A DNA stretch of 64,000 bases from Impatiens glandulifera. Its lineage: Eukaryota > Streptophyta > Magnoliopsida > Ericales > Balsaminaceae. Shown piece after piece: positions 1 to 10,826 of this stretch (the first letter of the stretch is position 1; every line of letters starts with the position of its first letter). The position numbers and the translations under genes are program-made. The stretch lies in assembly GCF_907164915.1 (NCBI RefSeq), contig NC_061867.1, positions 42,082,338 through 42,146,337 on the forward strand, read 5' to 3'. The notes beneath the pieces were generated by a model that made no database searches, had not been told where the DNA came from, and saw nothing but the letters and a program-made list of their open reading frames with translations.

Positions 1-106
1 TATAATATACAAGAGTAGAGTAGAGTTCTTAGCATTTTTTTGTGAATTCATGAAACTAACTAGAAATTAAATATGTTTTTTTTTCTCCTGAATTTCTTTT
101 GATCAG

Positions 107-3100
107 TTTTTGGAGGGGAAAGATCCTGAGCTACAGGCTTGTCGCCAAACTGACCTTATCGAATTTATTGCCTCAGCCCTTCCAGCTTCTCACACTTCAA
201 AACCTGAAACCTGCAAGGTGACTATATATTTTTTAAGACTTCTGAAGGTAGTGCTTTCAATACCTGCAAACAGAGGCTATTTTATAGCACAAAACCTATT
301 ACCTCCGATCATCCCTATGTTAGCAGCTGCTCTAGAGAACTATATAAAAATTGCAGCATCAGCCGGTGTCTGTGGTAGCAGCAACTTACTTCCATCAAAA
401 ACTTCTGTTGACAATTTGGAGTCGATCTCTGAAGCGCTGGATGGTTTCTTGTGGACAGTTGCGATAATCATTGGTCATGTAAGCCATGATGATCGACAAA
501 TCCAATTGCAAGATGGTTTACAAGAGCTTGTGATTGCGTATCAAGTAATACATCGGCTGCGAGAGCTTTTTGCTCTTTATGATAGACCTCAGGTCGAAGG
601 ATCACCATTTCCGTCATCAATACTCTCGAGTATAAATTTGTTGACAATCTTAACATCCAGATCCAAAAGATCTTCTTCCTTGGATTGGGAATCTATCCCA
701 AACCAGACAGATGCAAATGCTGGGTTTTCTTATTTAAACATTTCTGACAACAATAAATCTGCTGTAAGTAGTGATATTATTACTCTCCCTCTGCTTGATG
801 TACAAGAGGATAACCCACTTGATGAATTATCCATAGCTGAAAGTCCTATCAATTTTATACAGCCTACAAGGACTGATGAGGCTGACTTTGCTGTAAAATC
901 TTTTGCTTATCAGAAGGATGGGAAAGTTATTTCTAGTAGTGTTTTGGAAGAGAAGACTGAAAGTAAAGTGAATATAAAGCAACCAGTGGCATTTCTTCTT
1001 TCTGCCATATCTGAAACTGGATTGGTGTGCCTTCCTTCGCTATTAACAGCTGTGCTATTGCAGGCAAATAACCATAGGTTCTCTTCAGAACAGGTAAGAG
1101 TTTCAAGTTTTCATTTACTTTTCCTACATGATGGCTCCAAGCATGAGTAGTATTCTTCGTCATATTCAACTATTTCCCTCAAAGCCCTGGCTGTCTAAAG
1201 TTGAATTTGAGTAAACAAAAGTTGAAAATCTCGTCATATGTGTGTTTTTTTTTTGTTTTTGTTTTATGCTGATATATAATTTTCGTGTTATTTTCAATTA
1301 CATTTTGTCTTCCTATTATGTTCTAGATGTCAGGAAGACCACGTGTTTCAGTATCATTTTGTTATTATATTCTTTTTGCTCAGATTTGTTTTGATGCTTA
1401 ATTTCATTGCTCATATTTTGTTACGATACTTAATTTTAGCTTATAGCTACTTTAGAAACTGTAAACTGGCATAAATAGCCAATGATGATCAGGGAATTTG
1501 TACAAATAATATTGTCTGATAAGCTTAAAATAGCAGGTAAAACTATAATTATATGTGTGCAATTAATTCCCTCTATGTTCTTGAAGCTTGTGAAAAGTAA
1601 ACATTGATTGTGAGATTGTCAATTAACCCTTAGATATGTAACACGACAAAGTACTTGGTATTTAATGGGTTTTGCTTAGTGGCCGCCAAATAATTATATA
1701 AAAAGATAAGACCCTAGCACCCCCTCATGTAGGACTGTATAATCTAGATGAACAAGGGGTGCGAGGATATTGAGATGTTATGCTAATATACAAATTTCCA
1801 CAACTCTACTTATGGAGTAGTAAAAATGATAATCTAACAGTTTGTTCACTTACCCTGGTAAGTCTCCTTTTCGTCTGACTCTATATTTTGTTATGAATCT
1901 CCATTGTTGAAAACTGGTATTTCAGGCTACAAATGTTCTTCCATCGAATTTTGACGAAGTGGCAACAGGAGTGTTGAAGGTCTTGAACAATTTGGCCCTT
2001 ATAGATATTACTTTCTTGCAGAGTATGCTAGTAAGTGTTTCTTACATTATTATGTTTGTCTACTTGGGGATGAGTCTTTTTGAGCTTATCAATCAGCTAT
2101 GATTACCATTCCGTATTAAAAAGATTGTTAATGAGTTTACTTTTTTTTTTATTGTGGTCACAGGGTAGACCAGACCTGAAAATGGAATTGTTCCATCTAA
2201 TGAGTTTTCTTCTTTCTTATTGCTCAAGCAATTGGAGAGTAGCTGTTGATCGGGTACTTATATAAATGCCCACTTGTATTATTTATAATATGCTATAGAT
2301 GCAATTGCTTATACAAGCTACTATGTACGCATTTGGCACGTTCATATTTTCTTTTTTCTGGAGCAATTATTAGTAGAATTGTTGGAAACAAGAGAAAAAG
2401 ATAACATGCTAGAATAAAAAAGTAGAAAAATAGAAACTATGCTAGAAAGCCATTCCAATGTATGGATTGTCACATCCGTGTCTTCTTCTTTTCTTTACAG
2501 TTTTTGCTTAGAAAAACATTTATCTTTATGTTAATATTTAGTATTGTATGCACACAGACAATAATATTGCATCATCAATGAAGTTGATTCAGTAAAGTTT
2601 GTGCATCTAATCAATACAAATATGTAAACCATTGTAACTCCCTTCACTGACAGTTGGATAAAATGATTTATTGAAATAATAAATCGTTGAGTCTATTTGA
2701 AAACTGCTTTCGTCACAATCACGTTTCCATTGAAAAATTGCCCAAGTTAAAATTGAAATTGATCCTTTTTTCGTTTAGTATAAGATTTTACTGATCCAAA
2801 TCCAGATTATAGGGTGATTTTTGGCTTCATGTGATATACAAATTATTGTCTGAATGATGATCCAGATTATCGTGATTTTCGCTTTATTTGGTATTGAGAT
2901 TTTTTTTTGGATCATCATCATTGTGATTTTTGTCAAACATAAAAAATTGAAGATTTTCCCAGAAAACAGTCCATTGTTAGCACTGTTTCCAAATTGATGT
3001 TTCTAATATTTTATTAACATTTTTCCAACCAAATTTATTGAATTATGCTTATATTCCCTCTGTTGTGTTTCTTCAGATTGGTTTGCTTCTTCTTGAATCC

Positions 3101-3762
3101 TTATCGCTTCTTGGCTATTTTGCCCTGTTCCACCCCAACAATCAAGCTGTACTTCGATGGGGAAAGAGCCCTACAATCCTTCACAAGGTTAGTGAACCCC
3201 TTAACAGTTTAATATTTCCCATCTCGGGTCAGATAAGGTTTTCTGTATTCTGAACTTTACTTTATTGAACTTAATAACGTTGAGTTGGAACAAACAGGTG
3301 TGCGATCTTCCTTTTGTTTTCTTCAGTGATGCAGAACTAATGCCTGTTTTGACTGGCACATTGGTTGCTGCCTGTTATGGTTGTGAACAGAACAAGGGCA
3401 TTGTTCAGCAAGAACTCAGTACTGATATGATTCTCTCCTTGCTTAATTCTTGTAAAACCAATGAACCTGGTTTTGTCAATGATAATACCGTAATGGACAG
3501 TCCAATTGAACCCCAAAACCACCCCTTTCGGTCTGGTCGTTACAATCCAAAGAATTCTCGACTATTTTCTGCGAAAAGTGTTTCAACTGGAAATGGGAGC
3601 CGAACTAATAGAGGAAAAATATTACGGCCCTTAGAAGAAAAGTTTATTAAACCAAATCGGCCAGCTTTGGAAACATCCTCCATCAAAATGCTACACTCTA
3701 GATTTCCTGCTAGTTTTATTGACAGAGCCGAGCAGTTCTTTTCAGCTGAGATAAGTTGTTAG
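107..3762 (+). CDS. SCAPER: SCAPER-like protein, C-terminal 585 residues (5' part outside window)
   Basis: Five coding exons, all joined in phase 0: 107-1093, 1926-2030, 2164-2253, 3077-3187 and 3298-3762 (stop TAG). Every intron has GT..AG ends. The joined product is 585 residues and open at its N-terminus. The call rests on the C-terminal third. The segment around residues 402-475 (LLGYFALFHPNNQ, SPTILHKVCDLPF, FFSDAELM, AACYGCEQNK) and the closing pattern RFPxxFxxxAxQFF match the conserved C-terminus of animal and plant SCAPER (S phase cyclin A-associated protein in the endoplasmic reticulum). Residues 1-329 are helix-rich and probably form repeated helical hairpins. The family is linked to the ER surface, cyclin A/Cdk2 and, in recent work, translation-coupled mRNA control; in this plant any function is inferred. 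The zinc-finger region of the family would lie upstream, outside the window. No frame breaks are seen, so the gene looks functional. Confidence 0.9.
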
Positions 3763-4398
3763 CTTTGACAACCACAAATCAACTGTAATAATCTCCAGGC
3801 TTATTTCGCTCTTAATAGTCTTAGATATTATTGTTGCATTTTAATGCTGGTTTGAGAAAAGTGTGTACTTTGGCCACTCCAAGGGAATGAAAAGTGGGAA
3901 TAGAATAGTGATAACTAGTGAAGAATCCAGAAAAATGTACTATGGGCATTAAAGAAAAATATGTGTATTTATGTAATACATATAGTGGTTATAAGTTGAC
4001 GTCATGGTTGGAAAGTTTATCCACCTGAATTGACAAAGAAATAAGTGATAAGAACTATGAATTGTTTGGTTACATATATTTAATTGAATGTTGTGGTTTT
4101 CATGTGGGTTTTAAAAGCTGAATGGAAACTGTTTAATTATTATTTTGCAAAGTTAAAGTTTGTAACATTAATGGTTATTCTTCTTAAAAAATTAATAATT
4201 AGATTACTAGTATTTGTATTGGTCTTCAATTGCTGTTATCTCCATAGGACTGAAAGGTGGTACAACTAAAGAGAAACCTTGTTCAATGATATGCCTCACT
4301 TTCAAATGATGTAAGTCTTTTAATAAGTTTAAGCTCTTCTTCTTTCCAACTGATATTGTTTGTGTGATGTGTTCTATTTTGTTATCTTGATAATCTTA
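3763..4398 (+). other. 3' UTR of the SCAPER-like gene and downstream spacer
   Basis: AT-rich sequence after the stop codon. The 3' UTR probably ends within the first few hundred bases, but no single polyadenylation signal stands out. Short open frames here lack any recognisable protein features. Confidence 0.5.
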
Positions 4399-4693
4399 GG
4401 CCTTGTTTGATGAAAGGGTTTTTTGGATTTTATCGAGGTTTTATCCAAAAAAACCCTTATTTGATAAAAAATAGGAAAAAATTAGTTTTTAAAATTTGAA
4501 GACTAATTTACCCTTTGACTTTAGTTGATATGAGTGTAGGTGAGAGAATAATGGTTTAGAGAGAAAGGATAAAATTAAATGGTAGTTTTGGTATTTAAAT
4601 GATAAAATTATTTGATTTGATGGTTGATAAGATGTTTGAGTTTTGGGATAAAAACTGGGTTTTATCCCAAAAACCCTTTCATCAAATGAGGCC
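4399..4693. mobile_element. Tourist-like (PIF/Harbinger) MITE
   Basis: A 295-bp element with imperfect terminal inverted repeats of about 45 bp. The left end starts GGCCTTGTTTGATGAAAGGG and the right end, reverse-complemented, starts GGCCTCATTTGATGAAAGGG. It is flanked by TTA on the left and CTA on the right, which fits a TTA target duplication with one mutation. The GGCC termini and 3-bp duplication are typical of Tourist/PIF-Harbinger MITEs. It has no coding capacity; a short minus-strand frame inside is only the terminal repeat read through. Confidence 0.82.
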
Positions 4694-5930
4694 CTAGAGT
4701 AAGCATTGTACTTCATTCTCCTTTCAAATCTTATTCATAGAGATTAATAATGACTCTTGTCTGTCCTTGAACTGAAAATAATTGTACACACAAATAGGAC
4801 TTTCACTTTCTTTATAGTTACTAAATCTCTTCCATTGACAACCTTTGTTTTATTCTCCTTAAAATTTTCAAAACTATCTATCTTTTTAAAAGCTTAACAT
4901 GTTTTCTTTAATCCTAGATTTGTATCCATACCTCACACATAATTTGAACATTGCTTTAGGTTTTATCGAGCTTTCTGCTTTGTCGTTATTCATGTACTTA
5001 TCACAATACTCATTACTTCGAAGATTATATTTTGTATAGTTCTCGGGTTGTTAATTACTAGTATCTAAATCCACCTTTATTCGTCTTCCATTGTTCTTTA
5101 TTATTCGCTCTTCCTCTTACAACTAAGGCCTCACCATGATGTTTACTCTTGTTAGCTAGTTTAGACATCTCCTTTTACAACAAAACACTATGAACCTCTT
5201 CAAATGTTATGACCTCTCGACCATACAATATTTGTATTAACAAAGTTTGATTAAGAATATGGAAGAGATATGAGTAACATAATAGCTCGATCTTCATCAT
5301 CAATCTTCACATATCTGATATCTGTTCTCCATATGAAGGATATGGTGTACAAAACGACAAAAACATTGTGCGACTCGAAATATAATTTAAATTTTTTAAA
5401 ATAATTTTTGTTCAGCCAAAAATCCTAAAACCACTTGACAATATCATGAAGACACCAAGGGACGTGCCCAAATTATTTCATAATTTATTTCCTCCAATTT
5501 TCATGTCAATTTTATCAATTGATATAGGTTTTGTAGTTAACGGGTATAACAAATCCTGGTATATCAGTTATGTGAGTTCTTTATCAATTTTATTTGGAGT
5601 TGTTTCCAAGGCAATTCATCTTAATCTCATACTATTATTGTTTTTTTTTTGTCATTTTAGTTGTTTAAGACATGACTTATTACTTATATTCTTACCAAAA
5701 TATATTATTTAACTCGTATAAAAAATTCAGAACCTTTTTTTATTTATAAAAATTAAGTATATATATATATATATAATAAATAAAAGTAAAAGAAAATAGT
5801 AAAATTTTATTCTTTATTATATATATATATTTTTTAAATTACATTATAAAAAAATAGATAATAAATATAATGTTCATTATATATTTATCTGAGTTTAAAA
5901 TGTTTCTCTATACATGATGTTGTTTTGAAT
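4694..5930. other. AT-rich spacer, no gene seen
   Basis: Non-coding AT-rich DNA with short (AT)n runs near 5757-5775 and 5820. Open frames here have no recognisable domain or coding bias. No repeat structure beyond simple sequence was found. Confidence 0.5.
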
Positions 5931-5934
5931 TTCA

Positions 5935-6535
5935 CTTTATCATTTATTTTTGTTTGAATTTACTCTCAAAGCATTTAAAATGTTATAACACCGTTAATTT
6001 GTGCCGAGAATAATCATATATTTCGACTATACGTGGCAAATCTATTATTTTTTTAATTTTTCTAATTATATTGCTGACAAATCTCTCACGTCCGTCTTCA
6101 GATGACTTTTTCAGTTTCATTTTAACGACGCAGTTGCTCTGCTTTATTTCGAGGCAACGATGTTGCAGATTAATGATATGATTATATATATATATATATA
6201 TATATATTTTTGTTTGGTTGTGTTCCTAAAATAATCTCTACGCAATAAAAAATAATGAAGGGACGAATAAGCAACAATCTTGTCACTATCTTAATCTGTA
6301 AAACATCGATGTCTAGAAATGAAGTGGAATAACTGCGTCTTCATTTAAAAATAAAGTTGAAAAGTCATCTAAAGACGGAAATGAGAGATTTGCTAGTAAA
6401 ATTTAGAAAAATAAAAAAATGAATATGTAACATATAAGAGAAATATATATGTGCATATTTTCAATACAAAAATGTTATAACATTTTAGATGTTTAGAAAT
6501 TAAATTCAAATAAAAATAAATGTATAATAAACAAG
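5935..6535. mobile_element. Foldback (MULE-like) non-autonomous DNA element
   Basis: Two long inverted arms surround a short centre that contains an (AT)n tract at about 6183-6210. The left arm is about 5935-6182 and the right arm about 6285-6535. Matching stretches include TTTAAAATGTTATAACA at about 5976 against its reverse complement at about 6470, and CAAATCTCTCAC / GTCATCTAAAGACGGAAATG near 6079 and 6370. Arms of about 250 bp on a 600-bp element are characteristic of foldback or Mutator-like MITEs. The exact ends and target duplication could not be set, so the family is an inference. Confidence 0.7.
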
Positions 6536-7000
6536 ATCATTTATAGTGATATTTCAAATTTAATTAGATGTAATGAAAGAATTATACATATTAGTACCAT
6601 TCTCAAAATATTAAAGTTGAATATTAAAATAAGTGAAATTTTATTTGTTTATTTTAATAAATCCTACATCAAAATTACTTTAAACTAGTATAATTTTCTT
6701 GCATTGCAATGATAAATAAAAATCATTTTACAAAGTTGAAAATAAAAATACTCACCTCTTTGTGGTCGTCATCATCATCGTTTTCATTCGTTATTTTCTT
6801 CGTCGTCAACATCTATGGTTTAAACATGAGAGATGTTCAATGGTTAGGACAACCTAGTGATTGTCTTCCTCCCCCATTCATCGTTTTCGTTATTCATAAA
6901 AGAGATAACAAATTTGATAAAAAAAACATTCATTTAACTTTTTTCTCATTAGCACCGACCTCTTCCTCTTTGACCTCTTACTTTCATTTTCCAGTTAACT
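6536..7000. other. AT-rich spacer, no gene seen
   Basis: Low-complexity plant intergenic DNA. An open frame at 6709-7002 has no recognisable domain and a composition that fits non-coding sequence. Confidence 0.45.
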
Positions 7001-7009
7001 AGTAATATC

Positions 7010-7560
7010 ATTTCTTACCTAATAGATCTATCATTTTACTAATCTCTTTACCTCACTTCTGCACTCAACCATCTCAATAGTAACATTTTTTACCATCACT
7101 TTTGGCAAACCGACAATCTAATCATATCATCAATATTTCATATATTTAACCACCAATATCCAACCTTTTTATCATCACTTCTTCGGTAAACCAACATATT
7201 CACTCATATATTTAACCACTAATATTTTTTGCTCTCCAATGAACATTTCATTACTAATTTTGTGACCTCATTTAGAGTACTTTGTACCTCAACCACCTCA
7301 TATCATTACCACTGCCACTTTTCCATCACTTCAGCAAACCAATCACCAATTCAATCGACCTCTCATCTTGTGACCTCACATTCACACTTCGGTCAACCAA
7401 CTATTTCAGTCACACAATTAACCACCAATATTCTTTTTCCCAATAAATAACTTTTATTACTAATATTATGACCTAACACACTTTCACACGTATCATATCC
7501 CTCGACAAACCAACCATCAAAATCCTAATTGACCTTTCCATCTTGTGACTTCACAAAGAC
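7010..7560. repeat. Degenerate pyrimidine-rich tandem repeat, unit about 190 bp
   Basis: Blocks such as TTAACCACCAATAT, TTATTACTAATATTATGACC and CAAACCAACCATCA recur in the same order with a period close to 190 bp (for example 7209 and 7403, with an earlier weaker copy near 7140). About three diverged units are visible. The array ends where copia gag-like sequence starts, near 7560, so it may mark an old rearrangement that removed the copia 5' end. Confidence 0.5.
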
Positions 7561-8582
7561 ACGTTGGTGATTTCATTGATCAATTCTGCGACATATGACA
7601 TTCTAACCATTGACATGGTTTATAGTATTTTCAATGAAGAGTCTAGAAGAAGAGAGAAAGGTGAATCCTTTTTAGAAACCTTAATAGATGAAAATTTAGA
7701 GTAATGTGGAAGGAGTAAAAATAGATCTTCACACAACAATAAGAAAGGAATGACACGAATAAAGGAAGATCGAAGTTTCGTGGTGGTCTTAAGTTCTATT
7801 ATTGTAAAAAAAAACTAGGACACATGAATAGAGAATTCCGAATATAGAAACGAGAGCAAAATGAAGGGTAGTAGGGTGAAAAAACCAATGTAGTTGCAAA
7901 GGGCAACACCACCGTCATGTGCGATGATGGTTGCGTTAATCTCATAAGTCAAGATAATGACTAAGTGATTGATTACGATGCTTCTTTTCACGTTACTTCT
8001 CATGGATATTTTTTCTCTATATATTCGAGAGGTGATTTTGGTTCAAATGGGTAATAACGGTTCATCGAAGATAACGGGTATTATTGAATTTTTCTAAGAG
8101 ACTACATTGGGATCAAATTGATAGTTAGAGATGTGAGGCACGTTCCAGACATTCGCCTCAACTTATTTCTATGGAAAAATCGACGATGAGGGCTTTGACA
8201 ATTATTTTGGTAAAGGTGAGTGGAAACTTACCAAAGGTTCGCACGTGATGGTTAAAAGAAAGAAGATGTACACATTGAATGTAATGCAGTTCAAATTGTA
8301 CAAGGGAGAGATTAAATTATTCCGAAAAGATGTGGATATTTATTTGTGGCACAAGAAACTCGGCCACGTGTGAGACTTCAAGCTCTCAAAAGAAAATAAT
8401 TCCCTCCCGATTTTCAAAGTGCATCTTTGAAAATTTTCGATGTTTACTGAGTTGAAAAAACACAAAGAGTTGTATTTTATACACTCTCTCCGCATAGAAA
8501 ATTAAATATTTTTGATTTTATTCATATTGATATTTGTTCTATCCAAGAAAATTTTCTTGTTGAAAGCACTTTATTTGGTAAC
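7560..8582 (+). pseudogene. Ty1/copia gag and GAG-pre-integrase remnant (left half of split element)
   Basis: Heavily broken coding sequence of a Ty1/copia polyprotein. A gag-like stretch (TIDMVYSIFNEESRREKG) is followed by a CCHC-type knuckle at about 7793-7837 (YYCKKKLGHMNREF) in which the first and last cysteines are now phenylalanine. A GAG-pre-integrase segment lies at about 8340-8500 (WHKKLGHV, then LPDFQSASL), with internal stops. The frame is cut at 8582, where a Ty3/gypsy element is inserted, and continues at 25861, where VTFIVHHSRKAWFYALKTKD resumes the integrase. The left GTAAC duplication is 8578-8582. The 5' LTR and start of gag are missing. Confidence 0.85.
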
Positions 8583-10421
8583 TATAACCCTCGAAAATCT
8601 ATTGTCCCAGAAAAGCTTGAGGTTTGAGAAATTTTAACATCGGTGTGCGTCAAGAATTATTTTAATAAAATATTATTTTAAAAGATTTATAAAAAAATAT
8701 TTTGACATTTTAAAATTAATTATAACAATAATTAACTTTTATGATTAAATTCAAATAATCTTTTAGATTTAAAATAATTAAAATTATAATTTGATTAAAA
8801 AAATATGTATTTTAAATTAATTAAAAATAATTAATTTAAAAAATCATTTATTTGATGAAAGAGTCACCAATTGATTTTTAATTTAAAATCAATAAAATAT
8901 TTTGTAAACGTATATAAATGTATATTTGACTAGAGATTTTTTTAAGTTTGGTGTTTGGTGATACTTGAGAAAGGATTTTCGCACTATATCCTCTGTACCC
9001 GTTAAAGAACGGTCTATATTTTATAAAATTTTGGCTTTTAAAAAATTAGTTTTATTACGTTTTATTTGACCAACTATTCTTCAAGTCCTAAAAATTCACA
9101 TGTTTTTTCTTGCATTAAAAATTATAGAATAATATTTAAATGCTGGTACTTGCGATTGATGTCGATGATTATCGAGAAAGGTACTGGAAAAATATCAGTT
9201 TAAGGCATTAGAAATAAAAAATACAAATAGGCCCTTCTCAAAATATTTTTTACTAAATTATTCAAAAAGTATTTTGAAATAGTTTTTTATTTTTTCCAGA
9301 TTTTAAAAAAATGGTTTGGAGCTTTTATTTTTATTTTTTAAATTATAATCCCAACAAATGGACCCTAGGACTAGTCCTCTCGGTCGAGGGTGTCGATCCC
9401 TAGGTCATAGGATAAAATCCCTTGGTCCTGGGCGCTAGACACTTGATCGAGTGCGAGGGATCCTCGATCGAGGCTAAGACCTCTCGGTTGGATGTAGAGA
9501 GTTATCGGTCGAGGTGTGAGGTGTTCTCGGTCGGGGCAAGAAATCCTCGGTCGGGTGCAAGGGAGTCCTCGATCGAGGCTAAGATCTCTCGTTCGGATGC
9601 GGAGAGCTCTTGGTTGAGGTGCAAGGAGTTCTCGGTCGTGGCTATAAATCCTCGGCCGAAAACCATGACGGACTTGTTTTCTTGGTCGAAAATCAAGTCA
9701 TAGATAAAATCCATCGGTCGGGTGTAGGGGAGGGTTCGATTTTCGACATGAAAAGCTTCGTCTAGTCTTAGTGATCATTTATCATCCCAATGCATCATTC
9801 GATCGAGATGACATTCCATTTGTATCAAACATTTTCTATCAAAAACCGGGATTCTGATTTTTTGGGGTTTAATAGAGTGTATGGAGCTTGCTAATAGCTT
9901 CTTTATACCTCATATGATCAAATGAAATCAAAACATGAACACTCGCGGTTTATTTTAACAAATTCAAGAACTAGAATTTTTATTAGTAATGTTTTTGAGT
10001 TACTTTTCTTGAGTTATACATAAACCTGATTTTGAAAATCTTAAAATCAAATATGGGTACTTTTGATTAAATCGATTAATTCAAATTATTTTCGACAGAA
10101 AGCTTGTAAATGAACTCAGAATCCTTTTTCAATCAAGAAATTGAACACACAAGCAATATATAAAACTAGTTGAATTGAAATATTAAAATTTTAGTTTTAA
10201 TTCATAAGTTGAATTACAACATGATTGAAAACTTATTGTGAGTTGGAGAACACTCTTGAACTATTTTAACAGTTTTGTGATTACCTAGAATCGAGCCTTA
10301 AAGAATAATACAAACTTTCGATACTTTTAAGAAATTTTTAAAAATTTTAATGGTGGATTTTGTATGAAATAGATTGAGGGCTTGAGATTCTGATCATTGC
10401 CTTCAGTTTGTCTAAGGGGGC

Positions 10422-10429
10422 ATTTATAG
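10422..10429 (-). promoter_or_regulatory. TATA box of element A 3' LTR (minus strand)
   Basis: The minus strand reads GACTATAAATGCCCCC. The same CTATAAAT/ATATAAAT followed by a C-rich run occurs at the matching place in all five related LTRs in this window (20255, 24841, 44797, 54120), which supports a promoter reading on the minus strand. Confidence 0.65.
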
Positions 10430-10826
10430 TCTCCTTAGGTCAGTTGATTGATTAAGTGGATCGAATTTTAATCAAAATGCCATTAATGGTTTTTGTCTGT
10501 TCTTCATCCTACTTGATCGTATGATCGTAGGTGAAATGATCATTGTGTTAGTGTGATATTTCAACTTTCGAATCAGTCAATTTAGTTGAGTATAGGCCGA
10601 GTCAACTTTTGAAAAATTCAAATTTTTGACTGATGATTATTGTTGTTCATCGAGAGGAAGAAGACAAATTAGAGCGGAAAAAACGTCGTTTCCTTCTTCC
10701 GCGTTTGAGTGTTGAGGGGGTCTTGAAACAACATCGTTTTTGGCCAAAGCACGAACGCTTGTGCATTCTATCCGCGTTCCGTCTACGATGCATCATCTGT
10801 GTGTGTTTTGAATAACAACGTTGAGG

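Noticed and set aside
468..656. Minus-strand open frame inside the first SCAPER-like exon
   Set aside because: Antisense shadow of a well-supported coding exon.
5446..5712. 88-residue hydrophobic open frame
   Set aside because: AT-rich T-run composition, no domain, no gene context; expected by chance in this DNA.
9422..9714. Open frames on both strands
   Set aside because: They fall in the GC-richer repeated part of an LTR; the peptide repeats follow the DNA repeat.
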